Notes: generated by a model not told the origin, from the sequence alone. Numbered from the stretch's first letter, positions 41,695 to 53,333 are shown. The stretch is 64,000 bases of DNA from Linnemannia schmuckeri (GCA_029449235.1 JANATG010000012.1:1897093-1961092); one strand, 5' to 3'. Translations and numbers: made by a program.

Positions 41695-44600
41695 ATGACT
41701 ACCACAAGCCAAGGAAAGGGATCTGCAATCCCCCGTCCGACGCCTACTTCAGACCAATCTCGATTCACGCAATTGGAAGAGGCGGCCAAGAAGCTGCTTC
41801 GATTCAACATTGGCTCCAAGAAACGAACAGTGCCCAATGCACTCGCATCAATTCAATTTGGGACAATTGAGAAGCTTATTCCTCAGGAATACGCAGGAAG
41901 CAGCACTTCAACCACCGCCACTACTGCCACCACTGCCACAGCAGTATCCACCAACATCACCATTTCAGCGTATTCTCCTCCAGCCATCTCTCAGCCCTGG
42001 TTGCATGTCTTCCCTACGAACGTCAGCCATCCATCGCTCCAGGTTACACTGCCGCCTCCTGGAGCTCGTCTCGAAACTACATTGCAGTTAGCTTACTGCA
42101 ACAATTTACTCCGCACCCATTTGTCGCCCTCATCGGCTATCGCAAGTATCTCTGGTCCTCTGGACCCATCTCAGCAAGCATCAATTGACGCCATCCTTAA
42201 CAGTGAGGAGGAGCAAGACCACATCCGCGAAATAACAATCAGGGTCATTGAGGAGTGGGTACATGACAGTCTCAAGACGTCAGAAAAAATCTCCGAGGTC
42301 GTTCTTCTTGGCCCTTACCTTGACCAGGAGTACTACCGCAAGCTACTCAACTGCTTCATCGCCGAGTTTGAGACGGCGAGACTGTTCGATATCGACTTAC
42401 TCCAAGGACTGGTCCAAATTGTCGAGTGTGCTGGGCCACACTACCTCGAGCCCGACGATCTCGTCCGCATCTTGGCTGTTCTTCAAACTCGCCTTCAGGA
42501 CGTTCACCAGCAGACAGCCAAGCACCTTTGCTACTTGTCACTGGCGCTTTCTCGATTCCTCGATGTCATGGTCGAAGGGAAGGTCCGAGACCTGCGACGT
42601 GTCGTAGATAATGAACCTCTGTCTGCGATGTTGGGTCAGATGATGGAAAGCCCAAATCCATTTCTCAAACATCAGGCGACATATGCCTTACAGGGTCTGC
42701 GACATATCCCCGACGACGAAACGCGTCGCCAGTATATATTGCGACAAGCGGGAAATATTACCATGGGACTTCTCGGAGTGGTCAGTGTGTGCAAGTTGGA
42801 CCTAAGCGAGCTCAGGGACGGAGCCGATCATTTATACAAGACCGCGGGAGAAGCTCATGAGGTCAGCACCAAAATGATTGACAGCTTTCAAGCATTGCGG
42901 GAGAGCGACCAGGACATTACTACGAGCATCAAAGCAGGCATTTTGTTTGGTGGTCGGCGGCTGTGGTATGCAGCTCTGCGCGAGGCTCAGGAGCACGTTC
43001 GGAACGGTCAGCTGACAGAGTTCAATCGCCTTGTTTTTGCGGCACCCTGTCGACAGGATGTTGAGTTCCAGTGGGGTGTCTGTCAGCTCCTCGGAGAGAT
43101 TGCCCTTGACCCGCAATGGGACGCCGCCACCCGCCAGCATGCCATCGACTTTCTTGCCGAACTTTACAGGAGCAGCACCAACTTGACTTCCATGGATGAG
43201 GTTCTTAGGTGGATCTTAACCATCATACGCCAAGTTGCTGCCTTACTCGAAATCGACATCTCGGAGCATGCACGATTGATGCTCCAGAGTCTAGAGAGAG
43301 ATGGCAATTCTGCCAAGCAGGCACTTTGTCGCGACTTACTTGCCTCTCCCCATAGTGCTTTTCATGTGAAGATCTCCTTGTCTGCTCCGCAGAAGTCTTC
43401 CCCGATACTTTCTCGCGTTCAAGATATTCCCTATCTGGAGTATGACCTTCACAGACTGCGATCCCAACGATTGAAGGAACGAGAGAATGTTCTGTACATT
43501 CCACCTCAGGCCAAGCCCTCGCTCCGATCTTCCGATGACACCTTGTTTCCACTGATGGAGACGACACTCGAATTCTTGGCAGGTCCTGGGGTTGTGTTTC
43601 TACTGCTGGGCGATTCAGGAGGAGGCAAGTCAACATTCAACCTTCAACTCGAGCACACTCTTTGGAAGGAGTACAAGAGAGGCGGTGCCATTCCGCTTCA
43701 CATCAATCTTCCATCTATCAACAACCCGCAAGACGACATGATCGATAAACAGCTGCGACGACTCCATTCCTTCTCCGATGCGCAGATCCAAGAGCTTAGA
43801 CAGAGCCGGCAGTTTATTGTCATTTGTGACGGGTACGATGAGAGTCAGCTCAGGAAGAACCTGTACGCTACCAATCGCTTCAATCAGCCAGGGCAGTGGA
43901 GAGCCAAAATGATCATCAGCTGTAGGAGTCAGTACTTGGGTCCCGACTACCACGCACGCTTCCAACCAGCTCTCGATCCTTACCAGAAACCAGTGGCCAA
44001 GAATTTCCAAGAAGCCGTCATTGCGCCGTTTTCGAGGGACCAGATCGAGCAATATGTTGAGCAATTCGTCCAGCAGCTGCCTCCACACGCCGTGGATACC
44101 GCTCAGACGAGCTGGACCACCAAAGGTTACATGAATAAGTTGATCAAGATTCCTGGCCTGATCGAGTTGGTGTCCAACCCTTTTCTTCTGACGCTGGCTC
44201 TAAGAGCCCTACCCATGGTTGTCCGCTCCGAGAAGAGCTTGTCTGAGATTCGTCTCACCCGCGTTGAACTATACGATACCTTCACAGAGCAGTGGCTGGA
44301 GACGAACAAACGACGTTTAGAAGGGAGTTTACTGTCATTAGAGGCACAGGCGACATTCGACAATTTACTCGAAGCGGGATTTATACAGTGTGGGATCAGC
44401 TATCAAAAGGATCTTGCCTCCGCCATCTTTCAGCATCAGGACGGAGCCCCAGTAGTCGAATACACGAATCTGCGAGAGAGCCGGACTTGGAAGGCGGCGT
44501 TCTTCTCTCCGGATAGCCAGGCTACTCTTCTCCGAGAATCCAGTCCGATTTCTCGATCCGCCAACCAGTACCGGTTCCTTCACCGCTCGATCTTAGAGTA

Positions 44601-46992
44601 CTTTTACTCTCGCGTAGTGTCGGATCCATTCAACTGCAACCGGCTGTCAGAACATGAAACTGCAACGAGCGAGTCCAGCGAGACATTTGCCAGTCATCCC
44701 CTGAACCAGAGGAGTATTGTCGAAGAGCCTTCGATCTTACAGTTCTTGGCCGAGCGTGTGGAACTGGACGTCTCATTCAAGATCTGCCTTCTCACCGCTA
44801 TCGAGGACTCCAAGACAAATGAGACGATTAGCCAGGCGGCGGCGAATGCCATCTCGATTTTGGTCAGGGCAGGGACTCGATTTAACGGCGCGGATCTAAG
44901 GGGAATCATGATTCAAGGAGCTGATCTTTGCGGCGGACAATTCGATTCCGCAAACTTTGAGGGAGCCAACCTGAGTGGCGTCAACTTGACCAAGACTTGG
45001 CTTCGACAGGCGAACTTTGATAACACGCGGATGTCAGGAGTACAGTTTGGCGAGCTGCCACATCTTGTGTTAGCGAAAAACAGCGTCGTGCATATTGTTT
45101 TTTCATATGGTGGAGATCTTCTCACAGTGTCGACCGAACGTTCGATAGTTGTCGTTTTCGATACAGTAACCTGGACTATTATTGCCGCTCATCCCGGAGG
45201 AGGAGCCATCGACATTTCACCAACCACCAGAGAGCTTGCCAAGGGTGGCAAGGACAGTACTGTCGAACTGGGTGATATCCTCACTGGAGAACTTCGACTT
45301 GTCTTGACCGGCCACGATGATGAGGTTACATGCATCACCTACTCGCTCGATGGGACGCAGATTGCCACCGCCAGCAAGGACGCCACAGCGCGGATCTGGT
45401 CGACTCTCTCCGGCGACACTCTTTACACCCTTCGCGGTCATCACGAGGCTGTTTTTGGCGTTGCTTTTTCGCCTACCGGCTTACACCTTGTAACATGCAG
45501 CAAGGACAAGACCATACGAACGTGGGACACCCAGACGGGAGAGCCTTTGTTCATTTTGAACGGCCACACCGACCCTGTACTCTGCGTCACATATTCTCCT
45601 GATGGCAGACAGATCGCTTCAGGAGATAAAAGCAATGCGGTTGCATTATGGAGCGCAAAGTCAGGTGAGCTTCTCCATGGTCTGTCCAGACCAGTTGGAA
45701 TGATCTCTGATGTGGCATTCTCTCTAGATGGTCGCCAGGTCGCCTCCTGTGGCGAAGACGGGACTGTTCGCCTTTGGGATGTTTCTACTGGAGAATGCGT
45801 TAACATCCTTTCTGGACATCTCTTCGGTGCCACTAGTGTTGCCTATTCACCGACCGGCGGATTCATTGCCTCTGGTTCAGTTGACGAAACTGTAAGGCTT
45901 TGGAAGATCGGAACAGTTTTTTCAGATGCAGAGTGGAGTGTCAATCCAAACGCTTGGCAAAATTTCGACATGTCCCCAGATGGAGTGTGGGTTGTCACAA
46001 GTAACTGTGATGGCGGAGCAGCACAGCTCTGGGAGACATGGACAGGAGAACCTGGGGCGATTTTGAAAGGTCATACAGAGGCGATAAATGAAGTTGCATT
46101 TTCACCCTGCGGACAAAAGATTGTTTCGGCCGGTGATGATACAACCGTGCGACTTTGGTGCGCTCGAACAGGGGTGTCGCTGCAAGTTTTGAAGGGCCAC
46201 ACAGAGTGTGTTGTCGGTGTTGCTTTCTCGCCTTGCGGTCGCCAAATCGTCTCATGTAGCAACGACAGGACTTTGAGAACCTGGGACATTGAGACGGGAG
46301 CGTCTGGTCATATCCTGGAAGGTCATATCGACACTGTCAGAGGAGCAACATATTCACCAAGCGGTCACCAGATTGCTTCCTGCAGTGATGACAAAACCCT
46401 CCGACTGTGGTGTGCCCAGACCGGAACGCAGCTTTTCGTCATGGATCATTCTGCAGAAGTCGACCGAGTAGCGTTTTCTCCAGACGGGCAAGAACTCGTT
46501 TCGGTTTCAATGTCGTACAGTGAGCTTTGTTGCTGGGATCCACAGTTCGGTGGACGCCTTGAAAAACTAGATTTGGAGGCAAAATCATACGGGGTGTTTT
46601 GCTGTTGCTATTCACCCATCGGGAAGCAGCTTGTCGTCACCGCCGGAACTGACGGAATGATGCGAGTATGGGATCGCAGTTCGGATCATGGTCATTGGTT
46701 AGAGGTCTTTCAAACCATGGTTGGGATCATTTTCAAGATTCAATGGAGGCAAAGCAATTTCGAAGATTCGTACCTGGTCACTTTAGGTGTTGGTTCCATC
46801 CGTGTTTGGAGACTGGTAGAAGTTAAAGGCAGCTACTCTTTACGGCTAGTCTGGAGCATGGGGAAAAAGGAGCTGTCGTTTGAGAATACGAACTTGTGCG
46901 GTGCAGTTGGATTGAGCCCCGTCGATCTCAAGCTGGCAAAGCAGCGTGGAGCTATTACCGCGCCTGGGGCATGTCAATCCAATGAGCCTTGA
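41695..46992 (+). CDS. NLR-like STAND protein: helical repeats, NACHT, pentapeptide repeats, WD40
   Basis: A 1765-residue single-exon protein with the architecture of fungal NLR-like sensors. Residues 1-560 form a mostly helical, ARM/HEAT-like N-terminus after a Thr/Ala-rich linker. The NACHT NTPase has Walker A LLGDSGGGKSTFN near 640 and Walker B FIVICDGYDE near 710, then IISCRSQYL (sensor Arg) and FLHRSILEYF (winged-helix-like end). Residues 1066-1118 carry about ten pentapeptide repeats (A(D/N)LxG type). About 12 WD40 repeats fill 1130-1710 (GH..WD pattern, e.g. VRLWDVSTGEC). The ATG at 41695 was chosen because the frame upstream has only a GTG. Such proteins oligomerise on ligand binding and serve in nonself recognition; the specific role is unknown. 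There is no recognisable effector domain at the N-terminus. Confidence 0.88.
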   Translation: MTTTSQGKGSAIPRPTPTSDQSRFTQLEEAAKKLLRFNIGSKKRTVPNALASIQFGTIEKLIPQEYAGSSTSTTATTATTATAVSTNITISAYSPPAISQPWLHVFPTNVSHPSLQVTLPPPGARLETTLQLAYCNNLLRTHLSPSSAIASISGPLDPSQQASIDAILNSEEEQDHIREITIRVIEEWVHDSLKTSEKISEVVLLGPYLDQEYYRKLLNCFIAEFETARLFDIDLLQGLVQIVECAGPHYLEPDDLVRILAVLQTRLQDVHQQTAKHLCYLSLALSRFLDVMVEGKVRDLRRVVDNEPLSAMLGQMMESPNPFLKHQATYALQGLRHIPDDETRRQYILRQAGNITMGLLGVVSVCKLDLSELRDGADHLYKTAGEAHEVSTKMIDSFQALRESDQDITTSIKAGILFGGRRLWYAALREAQEHVRNGQLTEFNRLVFAAPCRQDVEFQWGVCQLLGEIALDPQWDAATRQHAIDFLAELYRSSTNLTSMDEVLRWILTIIRQVAALLEIDISEHARLMLQSLERDGNSAKQALCRDLLASPHSAFHVKISLSAPQKSSPILSRVQDIPYLEYDLHRLRSQRLKERENVLYIPPQAKPSLRSSDDTLFPLMETTLEFLAGPGVVFLLLGDSGGGKSTFNLQLEHTLWKEYKRGGAIPLHINLPSINNPQDDMIDKQLRRLHSFSDAQIQELRQSRQFIVICDGYDESQLRKNLYATNRFNQPGQWRAKMIISCRSQYLGPDYHARFQPALDPYQKPVAKNFQEAVIAPFSRDQIEQYVEQFVQQLPPHAVDTAQTSWTTKGYMNKLIKIPGLIELVSNPFLLTLALRALPMVVRSEKSLSEIRLTRVELYDTFTEQWLETNKRRLEGSLLSLEAQATFDNLLEAGFIQCGISYQKDLASAIFQHQDGAPVVEYTNLRESRTWKAAFFSPDSQATLLRESSPISRSANQYRFLHRSILEYFYSRVVSDPFNCNRLSEHETATSESSETFASHPLNQRSIVEEPSILQFLAERVELDVSFKICLLTAIEDSKTNETISQAAANAISILVRAGTRFNGADLRGIMIQGADLCGGQFDSANFEGANLSGVNLTKTWLRQANFDNTRMSGVQFGELPHLVLAKNSVVHIVFSYGGDLLTVSTERSIVVVFDTVTWTIIAAHPGGGAIDISPTTRELAKGGKDSTVELGDILTGELRLVLTGHDDEVTCITYSLDGTQIATASKDATARIWSTLSGDTLYTLRGHHEAVFGVAFSPTGLHLVTCSKDKTIRTWDTQTGEPLFILNGHTDPVLCVTYSPDGRQIASGDKSNAVALWSAKSGELLHGLSRPVGMISDVAFSLDGRQVASCGEDGTVRLWDVSTGECVNILSGHLFGATSVAYSPTGGFIASGSVDETVRLWKIGTVFSDAEWSVNPNAWQNFDMSPDGVWVVTSNCDGGAAQLWETWTGEPGAILKGHTEAINEVAFSPCGQKIVSAGDDTTVRLWCARTGVSLQVLKGHTECVVGVAFSPCGRQIVSCSNDRTLRTWDIETGASGHILEGHIDTVRGATYSPSGHQIASCSDDKTLRLWCAQTGTQLFVMDHSAEVDRVAFSPDGQELVSVSMSYSELCCWDPQFGGRLEKLDLEAKSYGVFCCCYSPIGKQLVVTAGTDGMMRVWDRSSDHGHWLEVFQTMVGIIFKIQWRQSNFEDSYLVTLGVGSIRVWRLVEVKGSYSLRLVWSMGKKELSFENTNLCGAVGLSPVDLKLAKQRGAITAPGACQSNEP

Positions 46993-49900
46993 ACGCGTAG
47001 AATAAGTGAGATAAAATTGAGGTTATTCTTTTATTAAACGTCCCTTGTTCTCGGTCTTCCTTTTTTATTTATTGATAGCATAGGGTCCCCTCTCGCGCAT
47101 CTAATGCGTCAATTAATCACCACACATTTCTTTTCACCATCACTTTCAGCTTGGTCTTATTTTTTACGTAAGGCATATACAAGGAACGGCGAAAAAGGAT
47201 GGGTCAAAAAACCTGTTGGACATGTTGCATCAACATGTAGAAGAAAAAGTATATGATCTGCGTTGCATCTGCGTTCAAGTTTTTCCTCTCTCTCTTTCTC
47301 TCTCAGCGCCTCACAAGGACGAAACCAGATCACGTCCTCTTTTATCCCTATGTGTGCCTTGGCATGCAGTAGCAACCCTCCAACGACGACCTAGTCAATT
47401 TGGCGGGCTCGAGCTTGCGAAAAAAAGAAAAAGTTTACTCCAATTTTCTTCTCCAACTGATTAGCGAAATATGTTCGTGGGACTGCGCTCGTTTGCGTTT
47501 GGGATGCGAGCCTCAAGCCTGGAGTGAAAAGAGTGGTTGAAGCCCGTGATTTTTTTGCTTCTTCTACGATCAACATTTAGTTTTTTGCCCTTCCCTGTCA
47601 GATAGCAAAAAAAAAGCGGGAGTAATTACTACAGTAATTGGTAGGCGACCTTTTTCATGCCTGAGACTTTCTATGTCCATTGTTGCCTTGCTGATCTAAT
47701 TATCGTTCTGATAATATCGTTTGTAGAAACAAACAATTCAAACGTTAACACGAAGAGAGACAATAATCACCACCACGTTGGAGATAAGAGGATAAGATAA
47801 TGTATCTTTATTTTTCTTTTCAACTACGGTAATGCTATGCTACTTCAGGACTCATCATCAAGCGCTATATGTTTTTTATTCAGTCTCAATGGCGTTTTCA
47901 GTGGCACCGAGGAGAGGAAGAGACATGGAGAAAACAAAAAAAAAGTCAACATCTGCTAGAGGCAGAAGAGAGCAACAAAAGCTATCTCTAACACACGTGT
48001 TCGCCATCTTTCACTACTCATCCCGGCCCAATCCTTACACTACCTCCATGTCGCATGCCCCCTTTGACCACTCTTTTTATGTCGTTGTGCCATGTGTCGA
48101 AGATCCTGGTAACAGCAAGAAGTGGAAGGCGCTATGGTGGGGTAGAGAAGAACTGCCAAGTATCTTTACCTCTCGACAGCCATCGCAAGGAAGTCTGAAC
48201 ACGTGGATTCGCTTTTTCAAGAAAGCGTAGGTGTTGCTCTCCGCGGCTCCTAGGCCACATAAAAATATGAGCCTAGGAGCTGTTCGCAACAGACGTTCCA
48301 AGGTCAAGAAGTCGTAGGGGTGGTCATCGACAAAGTGGTCGATGTCCAATCGATAAGTGACAGTTTCATTCCCTTCACCCGCTAGCGCAATGCTATCACC
48401 ATGCCTTTTGATCCACTCTTGTCTGCCACTCCTGAGATGTCGATCCTGAAAAGTCGATCCACTATTATCCCCTCTTATTGTCAGTAATGACAAGGCCTTT
48501 CACCACCACTTCACCACACTCCTGCCACCACACGTTTGTATCTTTTCCTTCATCTTATCCACCCTCCATCTCTGACTCTCTAGTCCAGCCTCTTATATCT
48601 CGCCTTTTGTCCCTCACCTCTTGTTCCCATATAACTTCTATGTATCCTTTTGAAAACAAAGAGAAGAGATACACGACTAACAAAAAACATTACCTGCGAA
48701 ATTCTTGAGTCGCCTAAAAGACCTCGATTTTATCCATGGTCAACCATGCGCAGCTCGAACGACTGTTTCTGGATCCCCACAAAAATTTGTAAAGTAGATG
48801 CCCCGCCCAACAAGAAAGGCGAGACAGGACGAGAAAAGGAAGAAGACATTAGAAAATTGTTAGTAAAGAAAGTCTTGGGAACCTTGGCTTAACCACCACT
48901 CTTTTACACACTGTTTTCTTGCGCACTACTCAGGTAGAGATGGAGTTGTGGGTAGCCAACACGCAGACACATTTTGGCTGGACCCACAGCCTCACGTCCT
49001 TAAGCCCTGGCCAACTACCCTGGACACCCCAGTTTCGGCGTGCATCTGAGTCCAATTTTCCAGGTCCGCTTCAGAGTCCCCCTGACTTGTGCTGCAGTCC
49101 AGCCTCCTGCTTCTTGTTCCTTTGTCCAGGTATCTTGAGTGTCATCTTTTAGAAGTCGAAAGGCGGGAAAACAATTTTTAGCTGTTGTTGCAAACAAGTG
49201 TCCGGCTGAGTGAAAAAGATGACAAGGTTGAGTAGATGATGTTACGGTAGTACCATAAGTGAGTAAGAGTTCAAGGTTGGCAACGATGATGGTCAGCAGT
49301 GAGATAAGAGTTACTGTTATCAATGATGATGCTGGCGACGATGAAAGTCAATGATGATTGTTAGTGGATGGGCATGGTGGAAGGGAGGAAGGAGCGAGTT
49401 GGTGGCATTTAAGGGGTAAAGGGCTTACTTGCTTACCTTGGGTCTTGATCGCAGGCAGAGGGGAGGAAGGGAAGAGGTGGAAAGGGTGAAGAAAGGGAAG
49501 AAAGAGAGGAAGAGAGAGGGCCTCTCTTTCACAGACAACTGCTCCTTATATAGCAAAATGAGCTAAGCCACATTAACTGACGTGACTATGGCCCTTAAGA
49601 ACTGGCATCTAAGAGAGTGGCAAAATAAGGTGGCGGCTAGGCAGCGGTGGCGATGCCTTAGATTAGCAGTCATATTCTTTGTAGACATAGTATTAGTAGT
49701 GCGCCCAGCCCTCTTGTCTACTCTTTGTCCTTTTACACATCACTTCTTGGACAAGAACAGTACTGACAAGAGTTTCGTTGGCGTGCTACAGTATATTGTT
49801 TCGTGTAGTTCCATTAGGACATTACTATCACTACCCCGTACCAATTGAGGGCTTAACAGCGGTCCTATAACTCTGGCCTTCGACCCTCTCCCTGAGTAAC

Positions 49901-50051
49901 AAGAGTAAGGAGTATGGATGGGAGGTAGACTATTTGTTTTAGGCAGCCTGGCTGGATAAGTAGATAGTCAGCCCCCAGCTCTTTAAACACACAGTGGGCT
50001 TGTGGTAGGCAGAGCTTGTGAAAGTCTTTTTATTATTCCTGTTAGTATCAT
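46993..50051. other. Intergenic region with weak overlapping frames
   Basis: No gene is secure. At 47832-48230 (+) and 48077-48493 (-) two frames overlap on opposite strands. The minus one (VTYRLDIDHFVDDHPYDFLT, LERLLRTAPRLIFLCGLG) has the more protein-like composition but no recognised family. At 49015-49323 (-) another short frame starts in a GATGAT-rich stretch. From 49560 to 50040 the base composition changes (many TAG/CTTA words, no long frames), which could be a degraded repeat. Confidence 0.35.
48077..48493 (-). CDS. Hypothetical protein, unassigned
   Basis: Open frame of 138 codons with balanced composition (HGDSIALAGEGNETVTYRLD, FLTLERLLRTAPRLIFLCG). No family recognised. A plus-strand frame overlaps its 3' half, so at most one is real. 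The Leu-rich wording resembles an F-box/LRR repeat fragment, but this is only an impression. Confidence 0.2.
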   Translation of the reverse strand: MSLLTIRGDNSGSTFQDRHLRSGRQEWIKRHGDSIALAGEGNETVTYRLDIDHFVDDHPYDFLTLERLLRTAPRLIFLCGLGAAESNTYAFLKKRIHVFRLPCDGCREVKILGSSSLPHHSAFHFLLLPGSSTHGTTT

Positions 50052-51445
50052 CTATTCAATGTGGAGAAGCTTGCCCTGACGGAACCGGTACCAGAGTTTG
50101 GCAGGGAGGAACCATTCACGCTGCTGGATGTTGGGTGCCAGAGGGTTAAAATCTGCCTTCTCTAACCGGGTGAGGTATGACTCTGTAGGAATTCCCGCCA
50201 TCAGCACAGGCAGTGCTTCCTGGGGTAAGTTGCCCATGTACGACTGTGCGGTCGCCAAATGGACATGAGCCGCTGTTGCTACTTCCAATGTTGCGTCCTG
50301 AAGAGCCGGTGTGATTGTTGGGTTCCTGAACAATGCTTCCTGTGACAAGTTGTGCTAGTTGTTTTCAAGTTTCAAAGATGCGGAGCAAAATGTATGTCAG
50401 CCACTGTCACGCTTCGCCCGTTTTTCACATAGCTATGCTGAGTGTCTAGTCCTACGTAGAGTAGTTACCTTGGCAGTGATCTCGGCAGGAATGACCATGC
50501 GGTTTTGGTGCATGTGGAATGGGAAGGCACGCAACATGGTCGCAATGCCCATAGCCTTGGCCATATGACTGGCAGCATGGTCTGCCTCCAACGACTTGAC
50601 GCCCACCGACTCCAACTGCAAGTACAGCAACGACCCAAAAGTGTTCTCGCAATACGTCTCCATCTGTCCCAAAGTCATGAACTGTGGGTCGGACAAGTTC
50701 TGTTCCCGTTCTGTGATCATCCTCTTGAACCAAATCAACGACATTTCTGAATCGCCGCCGTTTCCTCCTTGCTGCTGGTGATGGAGCTCCTGCTCCTGAA
50801 TGGCATATGCAAGCGCCAGGGCGACGGGTTGTTGTGGTGGCATGCCTGCAAAGATCTTGTCCAATGAGTCTCTCCAGAACTGCATCCGCATGCGGCCAAT
50901 GTCCGTGTTGCTAACCGACTCTCGGATCGAGGCCAGTTCGATGTTGAATGCTCGGAGGGCCAGTTGGGTAGGCCTTTGGTGTGCTGGAAAGAACTGTGAG
51001 CAGAGGAATCCCTCATAATCTGCTTTGCTACAAAGTTAAATGATGCATAGACAAGTTAGGTGTCATCGCAGTTTGCTCCGCATTTGCTCGTTTGATACAG
51101 AGCCAAGAAGTTCAATCATTCAGAGTGAACATACCGAACGAGATTTTCGCAGTATTCAATGGCTTTTGTAGGCTTGGGCATGATCTCCTTGGCAACCTTC
51201 TTCTTGGAAGATCGGCTGTTGGCTCCCAAGGAGAAAGGCGACTGCTTCTTTGGTTCGTGGTCGTGGTCGTGGGTATGGTCGTGGTCGTGGTTGCAGTTGT
51301 GATCGTGTACATGGGCAAACCCACGACGAGCGACTGTTGAGGCTGCCATGGGACTGGACCACTGTGCATTCCTGACAAGGGATGCGCTGCCGAGTTGGCG
51401 TCGTGCGATTGTGTTTCCTGAACGGGCGATTCCTGCAGCCTTCAT
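50052..51445 (-). CDS. NDUFAF6-like mitochondrial complex I assembly factor (squalene/phytoene synthase fold)
   Basis: Three exons (51135-51445, 50469-51027, 50052-50354) encode 390 residues. The N-terminus (MKAAGIARSGNTIARRQLGS, Arg/Ser-rich) is a mitochondrial presequence. An unusual His/Asp run follows (HVHDHNCNHDHDHTHDHDHE, residues about 45-64). The body has the squalene/phytoene-synthase-like helices without the two DxxxD substrate motifs: FLCSQFFPAHQRPTQLALRAFNIELASI, RMRMQFWRDSLDKIF, TYCENTFGSLLYLQLESVGV, HMAKAMGIATMLRAFPFHMHQNRMVIPAEI, then HNLSQEALF. This set is typical of NDUFAF6, needed for ND1 and complex I assembly. The gene is divergent from a ZNF511-like gene across 275 bases. 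Confidence 0.88.
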
Positions 51446-51720
51446 TGTTCTTTGTTCCTGATGTAGGTGCAAGTTGAAAAGGAGGGGATGTTTCGGGTTT
51501 GCCAAGGGAAGGAAACGTTGATCAGTTTTGAACCAAAAAGGAAGGAACTCTCCTCGCTCAAATTTCCGAAACAAAGCCACAGCAATGGGCAATTCTTTCT
51601 CGTCTTTGTTCAATTCATTTTTTGTCCCTTTTTGCTCATGGCAAACAAACTCTCTTTTTTTGTTCCTTCACACTTCAAACCTCTCGTTCGCACGAGCACA
51701 TCGCCTAAACACACGCAACC
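51446..51720. promoter_or_regulatory. Bidirectional promoter of NDUFAF6-like and ZNF511-like genes
   Basis: 275 bases separate the two start codons of divergently transcribed genes. No TATA octamer was seen. The short distance means the two genes must share control sequence, and both leaders must be short. Confidence 0.65.
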
Positions 51721-53093
51721 ATGGAGATTGACCCGCCTACATTCCTTCAGTCCGCAGGCACACCGACACCGCCAGGAGTCGAGACCAACAGTAGAAGCAG
51801 TCTGGACGTCTTCCCCAGAAAAAGACCATTGCATCAGGACGACCCCTTTTTCCAAGAAGGCGCCTATGAATACAAGGCAGCCTGGCTCAGACTCGAGGAC
51901 GCTGATGCGTACATCCCAGACCTCAATGAACCCGAGGACAACACCCACAGAACGTACGTCTATTACTTCTCTGTTCTTACATACTCACACATTGAACTTG
52001 TTGCTGAAACCCCTACAAGTTCACCATCATCACTTTTACTCATAAACACAACCAATATTTACGCTTATTGTTTTATGTTAGTGTAGCTCAAGCATGTCAC
52101 TATGGATCATGTCACGGTGAAAAGACTTTTTCCAGCGCAGCCATGTACGAGCATCACTTTGACACCAACCACCGACACATCTGCCAGACTTGCAAGAAAG
52201 CCTTCCCAGGTGAGAAATGGCTCGTCCTTCATATCCGTGAGGTCCACGATGTCCTCGTCCGCATCCAAAGAGAGCGTGGAGAACGCACTGTACGTACTTC
52301 ATGGCATGACTGGCTCATTTTCTCAGACAGAATACTTTCAGGAAAACTTTCCTTATCACACTTTTCCTTTTATTGTCAATAGTATCAATGTTACGTAGAT
52401 GGATGCGATAGATTGTGCTCGACGCCACAGAAGAGACGGATGCATTTGATCGACAAACATCAGTACCCCAAGCACTTCAATTTTTCGGTCGTGGTCACGG
52501 GCGTCACTTCATCCGCAGAGAGGACAGCATCCATTCAGAAGCAGAATGCTCGGGAAGCAAGGAAACAGGGACAACAGAAGCCAAACCAGCACCAACAACA
52601 ACAACATCACGCCAAAGATCACGAGATGGTCGATGAACACTCGATGGAGGTTGAACATTCTACTTTTCCCACACAAGATCCCAGGACTTTTAATTCTAGC
52701 CGCGGGAAATCAGCAACGCCGGATCCAGGAACGCTGACGCCAGCGATAGCTGCACCTCGCACGGTCAAAAAGAATGCCTTTCAGCAATACAGGAGTCAGG
52801 ACACAAAACCAAAACCAAGTCCAAGGAGGCTCTCGATCATTCGCGGTCATACTGACATGGACATGGATGCGCCGTCGACCCCGTCTGCGTCAGGCCCTAC
52901 TTCTGTTGTGTCAACTGGAGCCTCAAGCCAGCTGGACTTTGATATGGACCAACTTCAAATCAGCATGTCGCGACTGATGGTCCCCCGCTCAGTCGCAATG
53001 AAGATGACTGCCAAACCACGAACGCCCAACAACAACAACAACACCCCTACTCTTGCCACCACCACCAACAACAACAACGAAACTCTCGGCTAA
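51721..53093 (+). CDS. C2H2 zinc-finger protein, ZNF511 family
   Basis: Three exons (51721-51953, 52082-52289, 52383-53093) encode 383 residues. Three C2H2-type fingers are consecutive: C-x4-C in ACHYGSCHGEKTF with EHHFDTNH, then ICQTCKKAFPGEKWLVLHIREVH, then YQCYVDGCDRLCSTPQKRRM with HLIDKH. These are followed by QYPKHFNF. Finger order, the linker and the YPxxFxF ending are those of ZNF511. The N-terminus has the FFQEGAYEYKAAWLRLED segment. The C-terminal 200 residues are low-complexity, with Gln/His and poly-Asn runs and the basic stretch SPRRLSIIRGH. The molecular role of ZNF511 proteins is poorly known; nucleic-acid binding is inferred. Confidence 0.85.
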
Positions 53094-53333
53094 TAAATTG
53101 ACATTTTCAGAATTGGTGGCAAAGCAGTCCTTGTCTCAATTTTTCAAGTAACTTGCAACGCGCTTTGACTTTTTTACCTTTTTAGTCGAGCAAGGGCTCC
53201 CATCATTACTGTTCTCCATCCACTTTCCTTCCCCTGGTGCCATTACTTCGCGTAACGCCTTGCGCTGTGACACCTTGCAAACTCTGACAATAGAGATTCG
53301 TCTCATTCTGGCTCAGTCGTTCGACAGCGCGAC

